Shown here piece by piece: positions 37,946 through 45,543 of a DNA stretch of 64,000 nt; the first letter of the stretch is position 1; every line of letters begins with the position of its first letter. The translations under genes were made by a program, and so were the position numbers. The stretch is from JAWUWD01 sp034112085. Its GTDB lineage: Bacteria; Bacteroidota; Bacteroidia; Cytophagales; Cyclobacteriaceae. Location of the stretch: positions 1 to 64,000 of the forward strand of contig JAWUWD010000030.1 of the NCBI GenBank assembly GCA_034112085.1. Direction: 5' to 3'. Under the pieces are notes generated by a model. The model saw nothing but the letters and a program-made list of their open reading frames with translations, did not search any database and was not told the DNA's origin.

Positions 37946-38359
37946 ATGAAGTTTCTAAAATTTTTAATCACAGGAGTGTTTTTTGGAATTGTGCTTACTA
38001 AAGGGCAGGTTATTTCATGGTACCGCATTCAAGAAATGTTTTTATTTGACTCATTTCATATGTACGGGGTTATTGGGTCGGCTGTAGCCTTAGGAATAAT
38101 TGTAATTCAATTGATCAAAAGAAGAGAGTTAAAGTCTATTAATGGAGAGAAAATCAATATACCAGATAAAGACAATAAAATTATTAGTTCATTAATTGGT
38201 GGAATCATATTTGGTCTTGGATGGTCATTCACTGGAGCATGCCCGGGACCTATCTTCATATTGATTGGCAATGGAATGTACATCTTCATAGTGGTACTGA
38301 TCAGTGCTTTGGTCGGCACATTCACTTATGGTATTCTCAAAAGCAGGTTACCACATTAA
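37946..38359 (+). CDS. DUF6691/YeeE-like sulfur transporter, second half
   Basis: This 137-residue membrane protein has four helices. The opening FLITGVFFGIVLTKGQVISWYRIQEMF and the cysteine motif SFTGACPGPIFILIG near 89-103 place it in the DUF6691/YeeE-YedE group. It pairs with the preceding half-size protein to reconstitute a full YeeE-like transporter, each half supplying one conserved Cys. It is the last gene of the sulfur operon. Confidence 0.88.
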   Translation: MKFLKFLITGVFFGIVLTKGQVISWYRIQEMFLFDSFHMYGVIGSAVALGIIVIQLIKRRELKSINGEKINIPDKDNKIISSLIGGIIFGLGWSFTGACPGPIFILIGNGMYIFIVVLISALVGTFTYGILKSRLPH

Positions 38360-38465
38360 TAATATTACGTATTTACATTACATGAGAAAGAAAGTGCCTT
38401 CGTTCTATCAAAAAAGATTGTTGAACTGATGTATCCTTGTGAAGTAAAATACGAAAGGTAAAAGT

Positions 38466-38960
38466 ATGAGAAGGAATTTGATGATGATAATAATGTTGGT
38501 AATAAGCAGTGCCTTCACACTTCCTCAAGAATGGTCCGCGAAAGTGACTAAGGTCATAGATGGCAACACACTTGAAATACTGACTTCTGATAACGAGACT
38601 TATAAAGTTCTGCTTAAGGAAATAGACTGCCCTGAAATACAGCAATCGTTTGGGGCTGAAGCTAAAAAACTAACGGAAAAACTATTACTCAAAAAGAAGG
38701 TCACTGTGATAGTGAATGGCAAAGACCGTTGGGGAAATAGACTTGTCAGCGTCACCTTGAGTAATGGAAAAGACATCAATCAAGAACTTTTGAAGAGAGG
38801 GTTTGCCTGGCACAATACTAGATTATCAAGTAATTCCACGCTGAAATCTCTAGAGTCTCAAGCCAAAACGGGAAAAATAGGTCTTTGGGAGAAGGAAAAT
38901 CCAACACCTCCATGGATATTCAGAAGGCAACAAACCATGAAAGTTGCTAAGTCAAGATAA
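38466..38960 (+). CDS. Thermonuclease-family (SNase-like) secreted protein with altered active site
   Basis: This 164-residue protein has a signal peptide (about 1-19) and an SNase OB-fold (AKVTKVIDGNTLEI, then IDCPEIQQSFGAEAKKLTEKLL, then GKDRWGNRLVSV and LLKRGFAWHN). In staphylococcal nuclease the catalytic residues are Arg35, Glu43 and Arg87. Here the Glu of DCPE is kept, but the Arg five residues before that Asp is Leu (VLLKEIDCPE), and the Arg87 position in DRWGNR is Asn with Arg one place later. Catalysis may be weak or absent; binding of nucleic acid at the envelope is an alternative. It follows the sulfur operon but seems to be its own unit. Confidence 0.82.
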   Translation: MRRNLMMIIMLVISSAFTLPQEWSAKVTKVIDGNTLEILTSDNETYKVLLKEIDCPEIQQSFGAEAKKLTEKLLLKKKVTVIVNGKDRWGNRLVSVTLSNGKDINQELLKRGFAWHNTRLSSNSTLKSLESQAKTGKIGLWEKENPTPPWIFRRQQTMKVAKSR

Positions 38961-38972
38961 TCTACGCTGTTA

Positions 38973-39037
38973 GTTCAGTTATACAGTTGATAGTTATCCC
39001 GTTGAATATTGCATACCTATCAACTGTATAACTGAAC
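38973..39037. repeat. Perfect 21-bp inverted repeat (long hairpin)
   Basis: Bases 38973-38993 are exactly complementary to 39017-39037, with a 23-base spacer. The arms begin GTTCAGTTATACAG on the left. It lies between the SNase-like gene and a small lysine-rich protein gene. There is no T-run after the second arm, so it is not a textbook terminator, although it could stop or stabilise the upstream transcript. It may be a small mobile palindrome. Confidence 0.85.
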
Positions 39038-39092
39038 AACTGATTTTATCCTTTACAATAAAAACCGCGAATTCCAGTTAACTTAGCCTAAG

Positions 39093-39533
39093 ATGAATAC
39101 TATGAATAAGAATTGGACCTTGCTATGTATCTTCCTATTGTTGGCTGGAATGGGATATGGACAATCCTCCAAGAAAAAGAAAAAAGTTAAGAAGAAGAAC
39201 AAAACAGAAAAACTTACTCCAGGCTTCGAACAAAAGAGTAATTCTTATGCGCCATTCAGTCCGGAAGAAATCAAAGAAGTAGCAAACCCAGCTAAAGTCA
39301 AAAAATCAAAGAAGAAGAAGTCTGCTTTTGAAAGCTACAATATCACCATGGAGCAAAAAGTAGTTGAATTCGGGGAGCGTATGGAGGCTAATGCCAAAGC
39401 TAAAAAAAAGCAGATGAAGGATATGAAGAAACCTCAGTACTCTGATCCTTCTTACTTTGGCCACAAGCGCAAGCCTAAAATCAGAAAGGTAAAAAATCGT
39501 AAATACTGTAAGGAGTGTGGGATTACGCACTGA
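39093..39533 (+). CDS. Small secreted lysine-rich protein, function unknown
   Basis: The 146-residue product has a signal peptide (cleavage near GMGYGQ, residue 24). The mature chain is extremely basic, with runs such as KKKKKVKKKNK, and ends NRKYCKECGITH with a Cys pair. I recognise no catalytic domain. Basic, low-complexity envelope proteins like this might bind nucleic acid or polysaccharide; this is inference. An alternative start three codons downstream (second ATG) would give the same signal peptide. Confidence 0.7.
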   Translation: MNTMNKNWTLLCIFLLLAGMGYGQSSKKKKKVKKKNKTEKLTPGFEQKSNSYAPFSPEEIKEVANPAKVKKSKKKKSAFESYNITMEQKVVEFGERMEANAKAKKKQMKDMKKPQYSDPSYFGHKRKPKIRKVKNRKYCKECGITH

Positions 39534-39646
39534 TTTGAAGTAAGCACTTAGCGTTTACTCTATTAACTCCGAGAGAGTGAGAAAATGTCAGTCCAAAGAA
39601 GTCTGCTTTCAAATTGCCCAGTTTAGTTAGCTATTTTTTCCATTTC

Positions 39647-39835
39647 TCACAAATTCTTTATCGATGGAACACTTGTGTCAAAAGGTTTTCCTTCCCAAAA
39701 ATCGTTGTAGAAGAAATAAAGCTTGCCGCCACCTACTCTGAATGTGTTTGGATCAACAGGTACCTTTCGATCCATTTTGGCTACACCGAAAGCACAGTAA
39801 CTACCGAATTGAGGTGAGTATTTTCTCCAGTATTG
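39647..39835 (-). pseudogene. YHS-domain protein, C-terminal fragment
   Basis: The minus strand reads QYWRKYSPQFGSYCAFGVAK, then VDPNTFRVGGGKLYFFYND, then a stop at 39647. This is the second half of a YHS-domain protein, where relatives have KYxPQYGGYCAYGV and VDPETFKVVDGKLYLF. The N-terminal half with the YHS motif is missing: a TGA directly precedes the fragment and the adjacent acetyltransferase gene occupies its place. There is no start codon, so it is a decayed gene. The surrounding 309-base gap contains nothing else that I can name. Confidence 0.75.
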
Positions 39836-39842
39836 CTTTTTA

Positions 39843-40409
39843 CTATTTCAATACAGAGTTTTTCATGTCAAAACCTAGTACAATATAAGTGTTGCCACTA
39901 AATACAAATTCGTCTATAACTTCCCAACCCAATTTTTTGGTATGTGCTTTCTCAGAAATTTCATTAACCTTATTAATAAAGGTGATTGAGATGAGATATT
40001 TTTTATAAAACTCAATTCTCATCTCCTCAAAAATTAAATTTAGGATACCAATACCCCGGTAGTTTTTGTCGATACAAACTGGCCCATATTGAAAGCTATT
40101 ATCTGTTGTGATTTCATATTCTTTGAATAACAATGTTGAAAAACGAGATACCATGAAGTTGAAAATTTCCCACTGCTCAAAATATTCCCAACTTCCTGCA
40201 AAAGCATATGCAATAATTTTATGTTTCTCATTTTCAGCAATGAACATTCCATTTTGCTTAATGATTTCTTCAAGTTGATTAATAGTAAATGGGGTAGTTA
40301 CAAAACCGTTTTTTAATTCCTCTTCATTTAAGTTACCATATAAATTATTCTCTTGGAGGGATAGAACTCCATCGATATCATTCTTATTTCCTAATCTGGT
40401 CTTTATCAT
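39843..40409 (-). CDS. GNAT-family N-acetyltransferase
   Basis: The 188-residue protein has the GNAT fold. The acetyl-CoA-binding motif A is seen as VCIDKNYRGIGILNLIFEEM near 113-132 (R-G-I-G form). The preceding strand YAFAGSWEYF and the following motif B region SEKAHTKKLGWEVIDEF are as in other members. The substrate is unknown. The gene is more AT-rich than its neighbours and abuts a truncated YHS-domain gene, suggesting it arrived by insertion with loss of the neighbour's 5' part. Confidence 0.82.
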   Translation of the reverse strand: MIKTRLGNKNDIDGVLSLQENNLYGNLNEEELKNGFVTTPFTINQLEEIIKQNGMFIAENEKHKIIAYAFAGSWEYFEQWEIFNFMVSRFSTLLFKEYEITTDNSFQYGPVCIDKNYRGIGILNLIFEEMRIEFYKKYLISITFINKVNEISEKAHTKKLGWEVIDEFVFSGNTYIVLGFDMKNSVLK

Positions 40410-40797
40410 TAAAATGTGCTTTTACTTGATGAATACGAACCTTCCACGGGTGGCATGCCAACTCTATCCGTTGGACTTTCACTATATGCTTTTGTTTACT
40501 GGCTTTACTATTATTTACAAATAGAACAAGACAATATATAATGGCACTACGAAGAGCCGCTACAGACGAAGTCGATAGCCAAGGTAATAGAATGTTTCTG
40601 TTTTTTAAGTCTGTTTTTTAGTAATACAGCCAATTTTAAAAATGTCCTGGAGTAACTTTCTTAAATAGCTGTGAAATTCAAATACAGTAAGGCTTACTTA
40701 TTCTCTGAGAATTGATTCTTACTGCAAACTAGATTGCACATTCAATCAGGATTAACTTAAAATGAAAATATGTATTTTGTGTTCAAATCAACAGCAC
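40410..40797. other. 388-base gap, probable promoter of the esterase gene
   Basis: No credible gene was found. A minus-strand frame stays open across about 40430-40570 but lacks a start codon and any family resemblance. The region contains short palindromic pieces (CCAAC with GTTGG near 40470) that look like decayed intergenic repeat. The promoter of the downstream lipoprotein esterase must lie in its right part. Confidence 0.4.
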
Positions 40798-42534
40798 ATG
40801 AAAAACCTAACCTACCTATTTGTCATCACTCTAGTCATACATATGGGGTGTCAGAGTACACCAACTTATGAGTCTAACATAGCCATCACAGTTTCGTTTA
40901 CGGAAAGTGCGAGTGCAAAAAATAGGGATGGTCGACTTTTACTGATGCTAGCCAATAACAATAAAGAAGAACCACGCTTTCAGATAGGAGTTGGTCTGAA
41001 TGATCAATTGGTCTATGGGATGAATGTAGAAGACCTAGGCCCAAACAGTGCGGTAGCATTCGATGAGCAGGTATTCGGATTCCCAATTCCTAGCCTGAAA
41101 GACTTGGAACCGGGGGAGTATTATGTTCAAGCCTTGTTACATGTGTACGAGACTTTCAATCTTTCCACAGGCCAAACGGTTAAACTCCCGATGGACAATG
41201 GAGAAGGACAGCAATGGAATCGATCCCCAGGAAACATCTACAGTAAGCCGGTCAAGATTACAATCACAGACAAAGGAATCGAAGATGTAAACATCGTGAT
41301 GGATCAAGTCATTCCTCCAATCGAGGAACCAGCAGATACCGAATGGATCAAACATATTAAAATGAAATCAGAGAAGCTATCTGAGTTCTGGGGTAGAGAT
41401 ACTTATCTCGGAGCACATGTACTGTTGCCAAAAGGTTTCAATGAACATCCAGAAGCTAAGTATCCACTCATGATATTTCATGGACATTTCCCGTCTGATT
41501 TTGGTGGATTCAGAACAACTCCTCCTGAGCCTGACTTAGAGCCTGACTACTCTGAACGTTTTCAAGTGGAAGGGTATAACGTCTTTCAGCAACAAGATTC
41601 ATATGATTTTTATAAACGCTGGAATGAGCCTGATTTTCCGCGCTTTATTATTATCGAAATCCAGCACCCAACACCTTACTATGATGACTCTTATGCGGTC
41701 AATTCAGCAAGCCAAGGTCCATATGGCGATGCGATCACTCATGAACTCATCCCACACATTGAGGAGCAGTTTAGAGGGCAGGGAGAAGGATGGTCACGCT
41801 TTTTGTATGGTGGCTCAACAGGTGGCTGGGAAGCACTAGCAGTACAAGTGAAATATCCTGATGAATACAATGGCTGTTTTGCAGCTTGTCCAGATCCAAT
41901 TGATTTTACCAACTACTGTTTGACTAATATATACGAAGACAAGAATGCTTATTTCTACGAAAGTGATCATAGGAAATTAGAAGTGCCAAGTAGAAGAAAT
42001 TACCTAGGAAATATTTCCGCGACTCTGCGTGAAGAGAATCATTTGGAACTGGTCTTAGGAGATAAGTCAAGATCAGGTCAGCAGTGGGATATATGGGAAG
42101 CAACTTATTCTCCACAAGGAGAGGACGGATATCCGGCACGGATTTGGGATAAAACTACCGGAGATATCAATCCTGAGATTGCTTCTTATTGGAAAGAAAA
42201 CTATGATTTGAAACATATATTGGAACGAGATTGGGATAAGCTTGGTGATAAGCTGAAAGGTAAGATCCACATCTACTGTGGAGATATGGATAATTACTAT
42301 CTCAATAATGCCGTGTATTCGATGGAAACATTCTTAGAGAGTACTACGGATCCTTATTATGGCGGAGAGGTGGCATATGGAGATCGTGCAGAGCATTGCT
42401 GGAATGGTGACCCTGATGAGCCAAATCATGTCACAAGATTGAGATACAATAGTATGTATGTGCCCAAGATAATGAAGCGAATCGCTGAAAGCGCTCCTGA
42501 AGGTGCAGACTTAACTAGTTGGAGATACAAGTAG
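40798..42534 (+). CDS. Predicted esterase (alpha/beta hydrolase) lipoprotein
   Basis: The ATG at 40798 is chosen because it opens into a lipoprotein signal (MKNLTYLFVITLVIHMGCQS; Cys18); an earlier in-frame ATG adds 12 unlikely residues. The product is 578 residues. An N-terminal beta domain of about 200 residues is followed by an alpha/beta hydrolase core (YPLMIFHGHFPSDFGGF). It carries the nucleophile elbow GGSTGG and an HCWNGDPDEPNH segment near the C-terminus that could provide the catalytic His. The family resembles secreted Esterase D-like proteins. Substrate is unknown, and location is probably the envelope. Confidence 0.82.
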   Translation: MKNLTYLFVITLVIHMGCQSTPTYESNIAITVSFTESASAKNRDGRLLLMLANNNKEEPRFQIGVGLNDQLVYGMNVEDLGPNSAVAFDEQVFGFPIPSLKDLEPGEYYVQALLHVYETFNLSTGQTVKLPMDNGEGQQWNRSPGNIYSKPVKITITDKGIEDVNIVMDQVIPPIEEPADTEWIKHIKMKSEKLSEFWGRDTYLGAHVLLPKGFNEHPEAKYPLMIFHGHFPSDFGGFRTTPPEPDLEPDYSERFQVEGYNVFQQQDSYDFYKRWNEPDFPRFIIIEIQHPTPYYDDSYAVNSASQGPYGDAITHELIPHIEEQFRGQGEGWSRFLYGGSTGGWEALAVQVKYPDEYNGCFAACPDPIDFTNYCLTNIYEDKNAYFYESDHRKLEVPSRRNYLGNISATLREENHLELVLGDKSRSGQQWDIWEATYSPQGEDGYPARIWDKTTGDINPEIASYWKENYDLKHILERDWDKLGDKLKGKIHIYCGDMDNYYLNNAVYSMETFLESTTDPYYGGEVAYGDRAEHCWNGDPDEPNHVTRLRYNSMYVPKIMKRIAESAPEGADLTSWRYK

Positions 42535-42548
42535 AGATTTGTACTCAG

Positions 42549-42578
42549 ATACGGGAGGTTTTATGAGACCTCCTGTAT
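42549..42578 (+). terminator. Hairpin after the esterase gene
   Basis: ATACGGGAGGT at 42549-42559 pairs with ACCTCCTGTAT at 42568-42578 (one G-T wobble). It lies just downstream of the esterase stop and between two convergent genes. The following T-run is weak, so termination efficiency is uncertain. Confidence 0.5.
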
Positions 42579-42610
42579 TGATCAATTGCAAACGCTTCAA
42601 GAGAATACGT

Positions 42611-43831
42611 CTAAGGTAATTGCATAATTTTTACATGGTAGTTATACTTTTCTGGGCCAGTCATAGAGCCTTGGGTGTATAGATACTCCTTCCAATACTG
42701 GTTGGCATAGGCATCGAATGATTTTTGATCAGACACTTTCCATTCCAACTCCATGGCTTTTGTATCCGCATAGTTCTCCATACCTCTTCGTTCATCCACC
42801 AATCCAATAAATCCCGCTGAAGATGTTTGATAAATCTTCGTCCAACCCTGATCTGCTACCTTTTGGTATCCTAGAACATCTTCATAGAACCGTTCCATCT
42901 TCAACATGTCTTTGTGATAGGTCCATGTGATTGAGCCATAAAACTGTAGATTATCTTGAGCGGTATTTACTCGCTCTACTTGGTCCAGTGCCGCAATGAA
43001 TAGTTCATTTTCAGGGTGTTGTTTGAACTGCTCGAATTCTAATAAGTACCCGCCTGGATCGATGGCCACAAATCCGTCATGTGGACCTCCTTCTTTAGGC
43101 TTGTAGGTGTATTTGATCTGGATATTATGATCTTGTGCATAAGCATACCATTCTGGCAGTTGATCTGTCAATAGTGCAATAGCAGTTGATTTAGGCTGAC
43201 CTTCAGGGTGGGACTCATCCTGAGCATGCAATTGAATAAAGGCATCAGCACTAATCTGAAATTTGGAGATATCACTCATAGGCAGGCCCAAGGTTTTTTT
43301 GTAGAAAAGTCTAGCTACTTCTAGATCGCTGTAATATAGATGGGTCACTTGCTGACGCACTTCAAATGATGTCAAGCTGCGATAGGAAGTATTCGCAGAA
43401 AGCAGCTCATTGATTCCTTGAGGACTATATCCCAATAGTCTACCAAATCGCCTTGCAAGGGCTTCTTGTTCTTCTTTGTTGCTAGTCTTAGATATATCAT
43501 TCTTCCATTGTTCATACTGCTTCAAGCGATCTCCTTGGTAGATCAGTATGACAGATTTTCCATTGGTTTGTTCAGATGGGAATAGCATAGAATTTGGAAA
43601 ATCATCCTCTCTGTAAAGTTTGACTTTATATTTTTTCGAAGCAGCTACAAACTCATTCCATAATCCATCGACTGCTTCACCTTCCATGGGATAGTGCAAG
43701 GCCATTGGTTTGGCATCATTGGCTACCATTTCACAATAGACATCGAATGCAGAAAGTACGTCTTGATCTTTTTCTGGAGCGCAGGAAGATAAGAGTAGAA
43801 AACAGAAGAACCAGGATGTTGAATTTCTCAT
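42611..43831 (-). CDS. Lipoprotein with VOC (glyoxalase/dioxygenase-fold) domains
   Basis: The 406-residue protein has a lipoprotein signal (FFCFLLLSSC, Cys17). The region from about 162 holds a VOC-type domain (VTHLYYSDLEVARLFYKKTLGLPM, then a GGYLLEFEQF strand), and a second VOC-like half lies at about 295-400 (SITWTYHKDMLKMERFYEDVLGYQ). The N-terminal 150 residues are a separate helical part without a family that I can name. VOC proteins bind metals and act in isomerase, dioxygenase or resistance roles. A lipid-anchored, exported form is uncommon; the substrate is unknown. Confidence 0.78.
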   Translation of the reverse strand: MRNSTSWFFCFLLLSSCAPEKDQDVLSAFDVYCEMVANDAKPMALHYPMEGEAVDGLWNEFVAASKKYKVKLYREDDFPNSMLFPSEQTNGKSVILIYQGDRLKQYEQWKNDISKTSNKEEQEALARRFGRLLGYSPQGINELLSANTSYRSLTSFEVRQQVTHLYYSDLEVARLFYKKTLGLPMSDISKFQISADAFIQLHAQDESHPEGQPKSTAIALLTDQLPEWYAYAQDHNIQIKYTYKPKEGGPHDGFVAIDPGGYLLEFEQFKQHPENELFIAALDQVERVNTAQDNLQFYGSITWTYHKDMLKMERFYEDVLGYQKVADQGWTKIYQTSSAGFIGLVDERRGMENYADTKAMELEWKVSDQKSFDAYANQYWKEYLYTQGSMTGPEKYNYHVKIMQLP

Positions 43832-44003
43832 AGCCTCAAGATATGAGAAAAGAAGAAGTAGAGCAATCGCATGATGGAGAATAATATTTCTAGTAAAATC
43901 GACTTATGAAGACTCTTTTAGTAGAGTGTTCAAAAAAAGGGTTGAACAATGTCCGTTGAAATTGAAGCAATGATCTGTAAATTATAGTCTTGGATAACGT
44001 CTT

Positions 44004-45218
44004 TCATTTACGTATTTCATCAGTTACGGCTTTCCATGCAGCCACTATTTTCTGTAGATCTCTAGTAAGTAAACTTTCATTAACAGCAAATCGCACAATA
44101 CCATTTTCATTGGATCCCAATCGGATATTATATTCATCTAATAACCTTTTGGATAACTCCTCTGAGCTAATATTATGCATTAATCTAAGGTTAAAAATAT
44201 TAGTTCCGTTTTTTATACTGGTTATACTAATCCCTTCTATTCTGTTGAGTTCATCAATTAACTTATTCGCAGTAATGACAACCTGATTTAATCGTTCAGT
44301 GACCCCATCTAAAAAATGTAAAGCAATGGAAGTGTTATTCCAGCTTTGAAACATGGTTCCACCAAGAATTTTTATTTGATGAGAAAGTTGGTCAATAATT
44401 TTTGCGTCACCACAAAGTATTGCTCCTCCAGTAGCATTTAAATATTTGTATAATGATATGTAAACTGTGTCAAAATAAGAAGCATATTCTTTAAGTGAAA
44501 CTTTAGTAAATGCCGAGGCTAAATGGATTCTAGCCCCATCCAAATGCATCTTATACCCGTTATTTTTACAATAAGTATTGATTTCTTTAACGGTCTCAAT
44601 TGGCATTACCGTACCATTGGCACGTCTAATTGGATTCTCAATAACAACAGTGCCTAAACCACTCCGAAATACCTCATTTTCGTTTATGCTTTTTATGGTG
44701 CTTACCAAATTTTCTAATTGAAAATATGGCTTCCCTGCTCCTGCAGGAACAAGTCTTAGTCCATGAACACTTTGTGAGGCATCGGCCTCATCTCTGAAAA
44801 CATGTGAGTTTTCCGGTACGATTACTTTGGTATTGTTCCCGTTCAATAGCTTTATAGCTAACTGATTTGCCATCGTTCCCGTTGGTAAATAAATGGCTTT
44901 TTCCTTACCGGTTAGTTTTGCGAATTTTTCTTCGAGCAATTTGGTCGTTCCGCCATTTCCGTAAAAGTCAGGCTTCAGGGTTTCTACACTATCAATTTCG
45001 GTAAGTTTTTGAACGTACTGACGAGGTGTTAATTCAAGACCGTCATAAATAAAATTGACAGCGACTTCACGGTTATTTGCTAGATTAATTTTATAATTTT
45101 CTGAACTAGATATAGCATTTAAACCAACTGTTGGGAGTAGGAAGGGGACAGTTGACAGACCACATTTTTTAAGAAATTCTCTTCTATCATTTTCTTCCAC
45201 TACTTTTTTCATATCCAT
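44004..45218 (-). CDS. Threonine aldolase-like PLP enzyme with Tat-type signal
   Basis: The 404-residue fold-type I PLP enzyme belongs to the beta-eliminating lyase/threonine aldolase family. Motifs include YLPTGTMANQLA near 110, MHLDGARIHLAS near 224 (the Asp that pairs with the PLP ring) and the Schiff-base Lys258 in ISLYKYLNATGG, where relatives commonly show SLSKGLGAP. An N-terminal twin-arginine segment DRREFLKKCGLSTVPFLLPTVG suggests export of the folded holoenzyme, whereas threonine aldolases are normally cytosolic. It probably cleaves a beta-hydroxy amino acid to glycine and an aldehyde; the real substrate is unknown. The start may be at 45218 or two codons later. Confidence 0.85.
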   Translation of the reverse strand: MDMKKVVEENDRREFLKKCGLSTVPFLLPTVGLNAISSSENYKINLANNREVAVNFIYDGLELTPRQYVQKLTEIDSVETLKPDFYGNGGTTKLLEEKFAKLTGKEKAIYLPTGTMANQLAIKLLNGNNTKVIVPENSHVFRDEADASQSVHGLRLVPAGAGKPYFQLENLVSTIKSINENEVFRSGLGTVVIENPIRRANGTVMPIETVKEINTYCKNNGYKMHLDGARIHLASAFTKVSLKEYASYFDTVYISLYKYLNATGGAILCGDAKIIDQLSHQIKILGGTMFQSWNNTSIALHFLDGVTERLNQVVITANKLIDELNRIEGISITSIKNGTNIFNLRLMHNISSEELSKRLLDEYNIRLGSNENGIVRFAVNESLLTRDLQKIVAAWKAVTDEIRK

Positions 45219-45305
45219 TTTTCAAATGACGGCTAATACTCTAATATACTACATGTTGTTTATTTTTCACTCATATTATCCTCTCCGGGTTGTCTATACA
45301 TCCAT

Positions 45306-45485
45306 TTAGAAATAAACGCCCCTCATGGCGGGATTCTCTACTTTAGATTGGAAAGTCATTCTCTTTGAAATCAGGAGATTACTCCCCTGCCCATCTTTCT
45401 TAAAGAGGCCATCTTCAAACTCAGTTAGTAAGAAATAAAGGTCTTCAGTTCTTGGTGACGCAGCTAAAAATTGAAGACCTTGCAT
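45306..45485 (-). CDS. Possible small ORF or gene remnant
   Basis: A 59-codon minus-strand frame starts MQGLQFLAASPRTEDLYFLL and ends ENPAMRGVYF. The composition looks protein-like, and the frame stays open for a further 23 codons upstream of its ATG. I cannot name a family; it may be the C-terminal remnant of a larger gene. It overlaps the hairpin at 45438-45491, which would be odd for a real gene, so confidence is low. The rest of the 325-base gap before rapA shows no other coding signal. Confidence 0.3.
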   Translation of the reverse strand: MQGLQFLAASPRTEDLYFLLTEFEDGLFKKDGQGSNLLISKRMTFQSKVENPAMRGVYF

Positions 45486-45491
45486 TTTTTT
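45438..45491 (+). terminator. Terminator-like hairpin upstream of rapA
   Basis: AAGGTCTTCA at 45438-45447 pairs perfectly with TGAAGACCTT at 45472-45481, followed after three bases by seven T residues. On the plus strand this looks like an intrinsic terminator, yet no plus-strand gene lies upstream. It could end a short untranslated RNA or act as an attenuator in the rapA leader. Confidence 0.5.
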
Positions 45492-45543
45492 AGAAAATGC
45501 CTTCTTGCGGTTGTTAATAATTGAGGGTGAAACAGTAGATATT

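Noticed and set aside
40430..40570. Open minus-strand frame upstream of the GNAT gene
   Set aside because: It has no start codon, no recognisable family and a composition typical of intergenic repeats.
45505..45543. Upstream TTG start for rapA
   Set aside because: It adds 13 residues not matching RapA; the ATG at 45544 aligns with the family N-terminus.
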